Shown piece by piece: positions 60,302-64,000 of a stretch of 64,000 nt of DNA. Position 1 is the first letter of the stretch. Each line of letters opens with the position of its first letter. The notes under the pieces are model-generated. The model was not told where the DNA came from, did not search any database, and saw only the letters and a list, made by a program, of their open reading frames with translations. Position numbers and translations under genes: made by a program. Source of the stretch: Episyrphus balteatus (Eukaryota; Arthropoda; Insecta; Diptera; Syrphidae); the NCBI RefSeq assembly GCF_945859705.1, contig NC_079136.1, positions 10,271,501-10,335,500 on the forward strand, read 5' to 3'.

Positions 60302-61103
60302 CTTTTGGTATCAAGAAATCATAACAATTTTAATAATTAAATGTTAAAAAAAGGTAGCATTGGCTTTTGTTTAGTATTAAAATATGTATTCCTGGTGCTA
60401 GTACCGCAGGCAACATGTACAAAAAGTTAATATAGAGTTATTTCGACTACCGCTAACTATTTTGCTCAATATTCTCAAGCTTTTTCTCATAACACAATTT
60501 GTTGTTCTGGAGTCACGATATGTACCTAAAAGTCTATAAGCAAATCGTGATTGTAAGTTATTCAAGTATAAAAATAATGTCGAATATAAATATAGTGTTT
60601 TTGGAAGTTCAAAATTCGATATCTAAAGAACTGTTCACGTAAGGGCCATTCTAATGATAGATTCAAATTGAGAAGGTCAAAGGCCATCAGAAAAGTATAA
60701 GTTAGTTTCTATGAAAAAATATTACTCGCCAATATTATTGTTATTAACGGAAAAATCGATCTTAGAAATCGTATTTTTGTTAAATTTTTCTAAATATTTT
60801 CTTAAACAAATGTATAATTTTTCTGCATAATTTTAAATAAAAGGTTTTAATCTAAATAACTGCAATCCAAACTTTTCAAAATTTTTTTTGTTAACTTTTT
60901 TGATTAAGTCTGTTTTTTCAAATTAAATTCGTCAAAAATTCAAAAATTAACTTTTTGCTAAAAAAAAAATAAAAATAGATACAAAACATAATGAAGACAT
61001 TTTTAAGCTAATTTTTTTTTTTTTAATCTAACCATTTTTGTAAAAGATAAAAATAAAAACCCAAAAAATCTTATTTTCTGATTTTTCGCAATATTTTTGG
61101 GAA
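60302..61103. other. AT-rich DNA of repeat-like texture
   Basis: Phrases such as AAAAGTATAAGTTAG and CTCGCCAATATTATTG resemble the interior of the CACTGG elements, but no ends are visible. Confidence 0.35.
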
Positions 61104-63685
61104 GAGGTTGTCTGAAAAGCCTGTTTACGGACGATGATTTTACGTGATAACGTCGTCAAAAAACAGGTTGTGTGCTTTTGTTTCAAATGAGTCAGTTGAG
61201 CGTTTACTTTTTTCAAACAATCATAATTTACAAGAAAAAGCTAAAAAAAAAAATACCTTTTTTATTTTCTCATTATATTAATTTTTTTATTTTAAAAGCT
61301 TACAAAAAAAATTATGAAATTTAAAAGCCAAGTATTTCTTCTTAAGAATAAAACCATTTTTAAATTTTTACAATGCGCAAAAAGTATAAAAATAATTTAT
61401 TGAAAACAATCATTTTCATCAAAAAAAGCAAAAAAAAAAAAAACATGAAAACAAAATTTTATACCATCTGAAAGCTTATTGTCTTAGCTCAAAATATATA
61501 TATCGATCAGGTCTATGAGACTTCTACAAAAAGAGCTAGAATTTTTTTAACTCGATCAAATTTCATTAAAAAAAGCAAAAATAAACTTTTATTTTTATGT
61601 TCTCACGCTATGGAATCAATTTTTTTTGTTTGAAAACCTATAATTTTATACCATGGGAAAGCTTATTATTTCACCTTTCATATGACGTTTCAATCTTATT
61701 TCAAAGATGCCTACAAGAGAAGTTAGAATTTTTTAAAGTCAACCATGTCGAATTTCCAGACTGAGAATACGGTACTTCCCACACAGGGGCAACAGATCTG
61801 CACTGGTGTTTTGAGGTTTTTCGCAAGTTTCTTGGTTTAACATTATGTAGCTTGTAGTTAGTCTACTGTTATGTGTGATATACCAACTGAAAGCAGTGGC
61901 GTACGTTGAGTCGCCGGGGCCCCGGGGTAAGACTAAATTTTGGGGCCCCTTTGATATTTGGGGGCCCCTTAGTTACAAAAAAAAATACGTATACGCCATA
62001 CGTTTTTTTTTTTTGTATGGCCTATTTATTTTTAGGTTTATTTTAATGTTTTAATATGTTCGTAATGCACTTTGCAATACTTACTTAAAATGTCTCTCAT
62101 AAAAGTAGTAAACGCTTGTACTAGGGGCCCCCAAAATTAAATATTTAGAGACCCCTAAAATAAAAATTTTTTAGCTAAAAATTGATAGTTCTTGGGGCCT
62201 CTGTTTTGAAGTAATAAAAACATATTTTATTTTCCATCATCAGACATAATTTTTTTTATTTTGGGGCCTCTGAAAAATTATTTTTAGAGCCTCAAAATTA
62301 AGTGCTTAGAGGCCCCTAAAATATAATATAATTTTTTGGAGCCAAGAATTAATAGGTATTGGGGCTTCTGTTCTGAAGTAATATTCGGAATGCCATCAAT
62401 AATGGGGCCCCTGAATTTATATTTAATTTTCCATTTGATTGTTTTGAACTACTTTTGAGGATCCTCAAATAATATTTTTGTATTATTTGTGGTGGCAAAG
62501 ATTTTTCAAGTAATATTTTTTGGGGCCCTAAGATAAAATTATAATTTTTCTTTTAAAAAAGCAGTTTATTTATTTGGGGCCCCTGGGGTAACCTTTTTTT
62601 AAAATCAATATACATATATTGTGTGGCTACCAATGCATTATACATTACACTGAATGACATAATTTGTCTCCCTGGTTACTTCGTAACTCAATTTATGCTA
62701 ACAGTTTCCTTCTCTGCATTGTCTCCAGTGGGGGCCCTGGGGTCGTTCGGGGGCCCCGGGGCACCGACCCGCTTGCCCCAAGGGAGTGTACGCCCCTGAC
62801 TGAAAGGTAATTGTTTAATAAAATTTCTATCTGCTCTTATTCAAAAGTTATAACCTGTTGAATTCTAAAATTTTATTTTACCGTTATCTCAAAATTGTGT
62901 TAAAGAAAATGATTTAAAGATAAAAATAAAAAACGATGAAAATCGGTTAAAAACGATAAAAAAACGTGTTTTTTAAAAAATTGTTTCTTCCGTTATTCAG
63001 TCAAAACTCACTAAACGATTCCAAGTTTTTGCACATGTATCCATAAGGCCAAAACTGTACATGTCTTATAAGTTTGAGATTTTTTGAACGCTTGAAAATT
63101 ACCCAAAATTATCCTTAAAAAACAAGGTGTTTTTCAAATATTCATATTTCGAAACGCAGAGTGTTGGAAACAAATCCGTATCAGATGCTTAATGTTTTTC
63201 CCTCATCTTTCACCTGGCATCTTTAGAATTGTCAAAAAAAATTTCCTTTACCCAAAATCATCATTTTTTCATAGCCCACGTGTACAACGTTCAAACAAAA
63301 CGTTATAGCTTAGTTTCAAAATTTTTTAGAACTTTTTCTTAAATGCAGTTATTCTTAAATTAATCTCATCTATCTATAGGAAAAAAAAATTAATTCTCTA
63401 CGACTTCGCGTTTAGATTTTAGTCCAAATTTCATCTTTCCGTTTTACCCCTGTTTACCCTATTAAATGACGGAATTTTTAAATATCCTTCATTGGGATTA
63501 AGCTTAAGGTTATTATCTTTCAAATAAGCTATAGATATAGAAGATTTTTGTATCTCTAATAGTTTATTTTTAATTTTTAATTGAAATTTTTTGCGAAAGT
63601 GCGAGAGTGTAACGTTAGAAAATGGCGTCACTTTTTTGTGGTGCGGCTGCCATGGTTCATCGATTTATAAGACGTTATCACGTCA
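61104..63685 (-). mobile_element. ACGTGATAACGTC-family repeat, copy B, the most complete
   Basis: Read on the minus strand it starts TGACGTGATAACGTC (63671-63685), has the CATGGCAGCC.CACCAC block, and ends with the inverted word (61140-61154) and the hairpin (61110-61132) followed by AACCTC. It matches copy A end to end once the 905-bp hAT (61894-62798) and its duplication are removed, leaving about 1.67 kb. No coding capacity is seen. Small base changes within the 3' hairpin relative to copy A leave it able to pair. Confidence 0.7.
61894..62798. mobile_element. 905-bp hAT element rich in GGGGCCCC
   Basis: The ends CAGTGGCGTACG and CAGGGGCGTACA (read inward) and the 8-bp duplication ACTGAAAG (61886-61893, 62799-62806) define it. 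Copies A and C show the uninterrupted site (ACCAAATGAAAGGTA). The interior is a series of degenerate units of roughly 100 bases, each with TTGGGGCCCCT or AGAGGCCCCTAAAATA. It also holds a partial relative of the dispersed motif (TACGTATACGCCATACG, about 61986). No transposase remains. Confidence 0.9.
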
Positions 63686-64000
63686 CTTTTTTTTCAAACT
63701 CTCGTTAAGATTAATTATAGTTATTTAAAAAAAACCTAAATATCTCGGTAAAAATAAGCGATTAAGTTTGAAGACTAAACTGTCTGATTAAGAGATAGTT
63801 GTCGAAAAAATTACTCTCCTAGTGGTGGTTTTTTTTTTTTGTTTCCTCCAAACATTTCCATGGACTGTGCACTGAATTCTGAACAACTTAAACTTTCCGA
63901 GCAATCTGCGTGTGACTCACTCGTGCATAATTCTGAATTATACTCTATAATTTGGAATATATTTCAAAACGAATTCAAAGTTGGAATATTCATATAAAGT
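63686..64000. other. AT-rich unique DNA at the window edge
   Basis: Nothing was recognised. Confidence 0.45.

Noticed and set aside
1..64000. CRISPR arrays, tRNA, rRNA, operons
   Set aside because: No regularly spaced repeats with unique spacers, no clear tRNA cloverleaf or rRNA sequence was found by eye, and the DNA is eukaryotic in character.

Overview
The window looks like non-coding DNA from an insect, most plausibly a fly. It is strongly AT-rich by eye, full of homopolymer A/T runs, and has no long open reading frame that reads like a conserved protein. It contains many short non-autonomous DNA transposons of eukaryotic type, and no operons, ribosome binding sites or other bacterial organisation. 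Two sites on the minus strand (junctions at 772/773 and 30307/30308) have a pyrimidine tract ending in CAG followed directly by GTAAG. That is the form of the zero-length exons (ratchet points) used for recursive splicing of very long introns in flies. My working model is that most of the window lies inside a giant intron of a minus-strand gene whose exons are elsewhere. This is inference.

Layout. 1-6 kb: AT-rich DNA with one ratchet-like site, a CA/CT-rich stretch resembling a 5' UTR (930-1640) and degenerate tandem repeats (2985-4700). 6.1-14.7 kb: three copies (E, A, C) of one repeat family marked by the inverted word ACGTGATAACGTC. Copy E is split by a 1.3 kb inverted-repeat element (6546-7862) that contains a perfect 67-bp palindrome. 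16.5-18.7 kb: a long T/G-skewed decayed repeat. 21.3-24.3 kb: a 259-bp hAT MITE, then a three-deep nest (hAT, inside it a foldback-like element, inside that a TTAA MITE), each level with its own target-site duplication. 28.4-29.9 kb: two abutting inverted-repeat elements. 32.3-33.2 kb: a three-unit degenerate tandem repeat. 34.75 kb: a 150-bp palindromic MITE. 35.6-35.9 kb: a decayed non-LTR endonuclease. 36.4-38.0 kb: foldback-like arms around a decayed spliced gene. 40.7-49.5 kb: three CACTGG-ended elements and one CTCAAGTAGCAC-ended element. 49.9-51.0 kb: a Helitron whose body is shared with the ACGTGATAACGTC family. 53.3-54.7 kb: a TTACGA hexamer array and a second foldback-like element, which preserves the empty TTAA site. 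61.1-63.7 kb: copy B, interrupted by a 905-bp hAT rich in GGGGCCCC.

Between these lie long unique stretches. The less AT-rich ones (about 9.2-9.7, 18.8-20.3, 44.6-47.0, 51.2-52.9 and 55.3-57.0 kb) could be regulatory, but nothing proves it. The most unusual signal is a word close to GTATACGCCACAGTGA that occurs six times at scattered places in otherwise unrelated sequence, each time next to an A-rich or T-rich run. I do not recognise it. Every call was made by eye without database searches, so element boundaries without target-site duplications are approximate.
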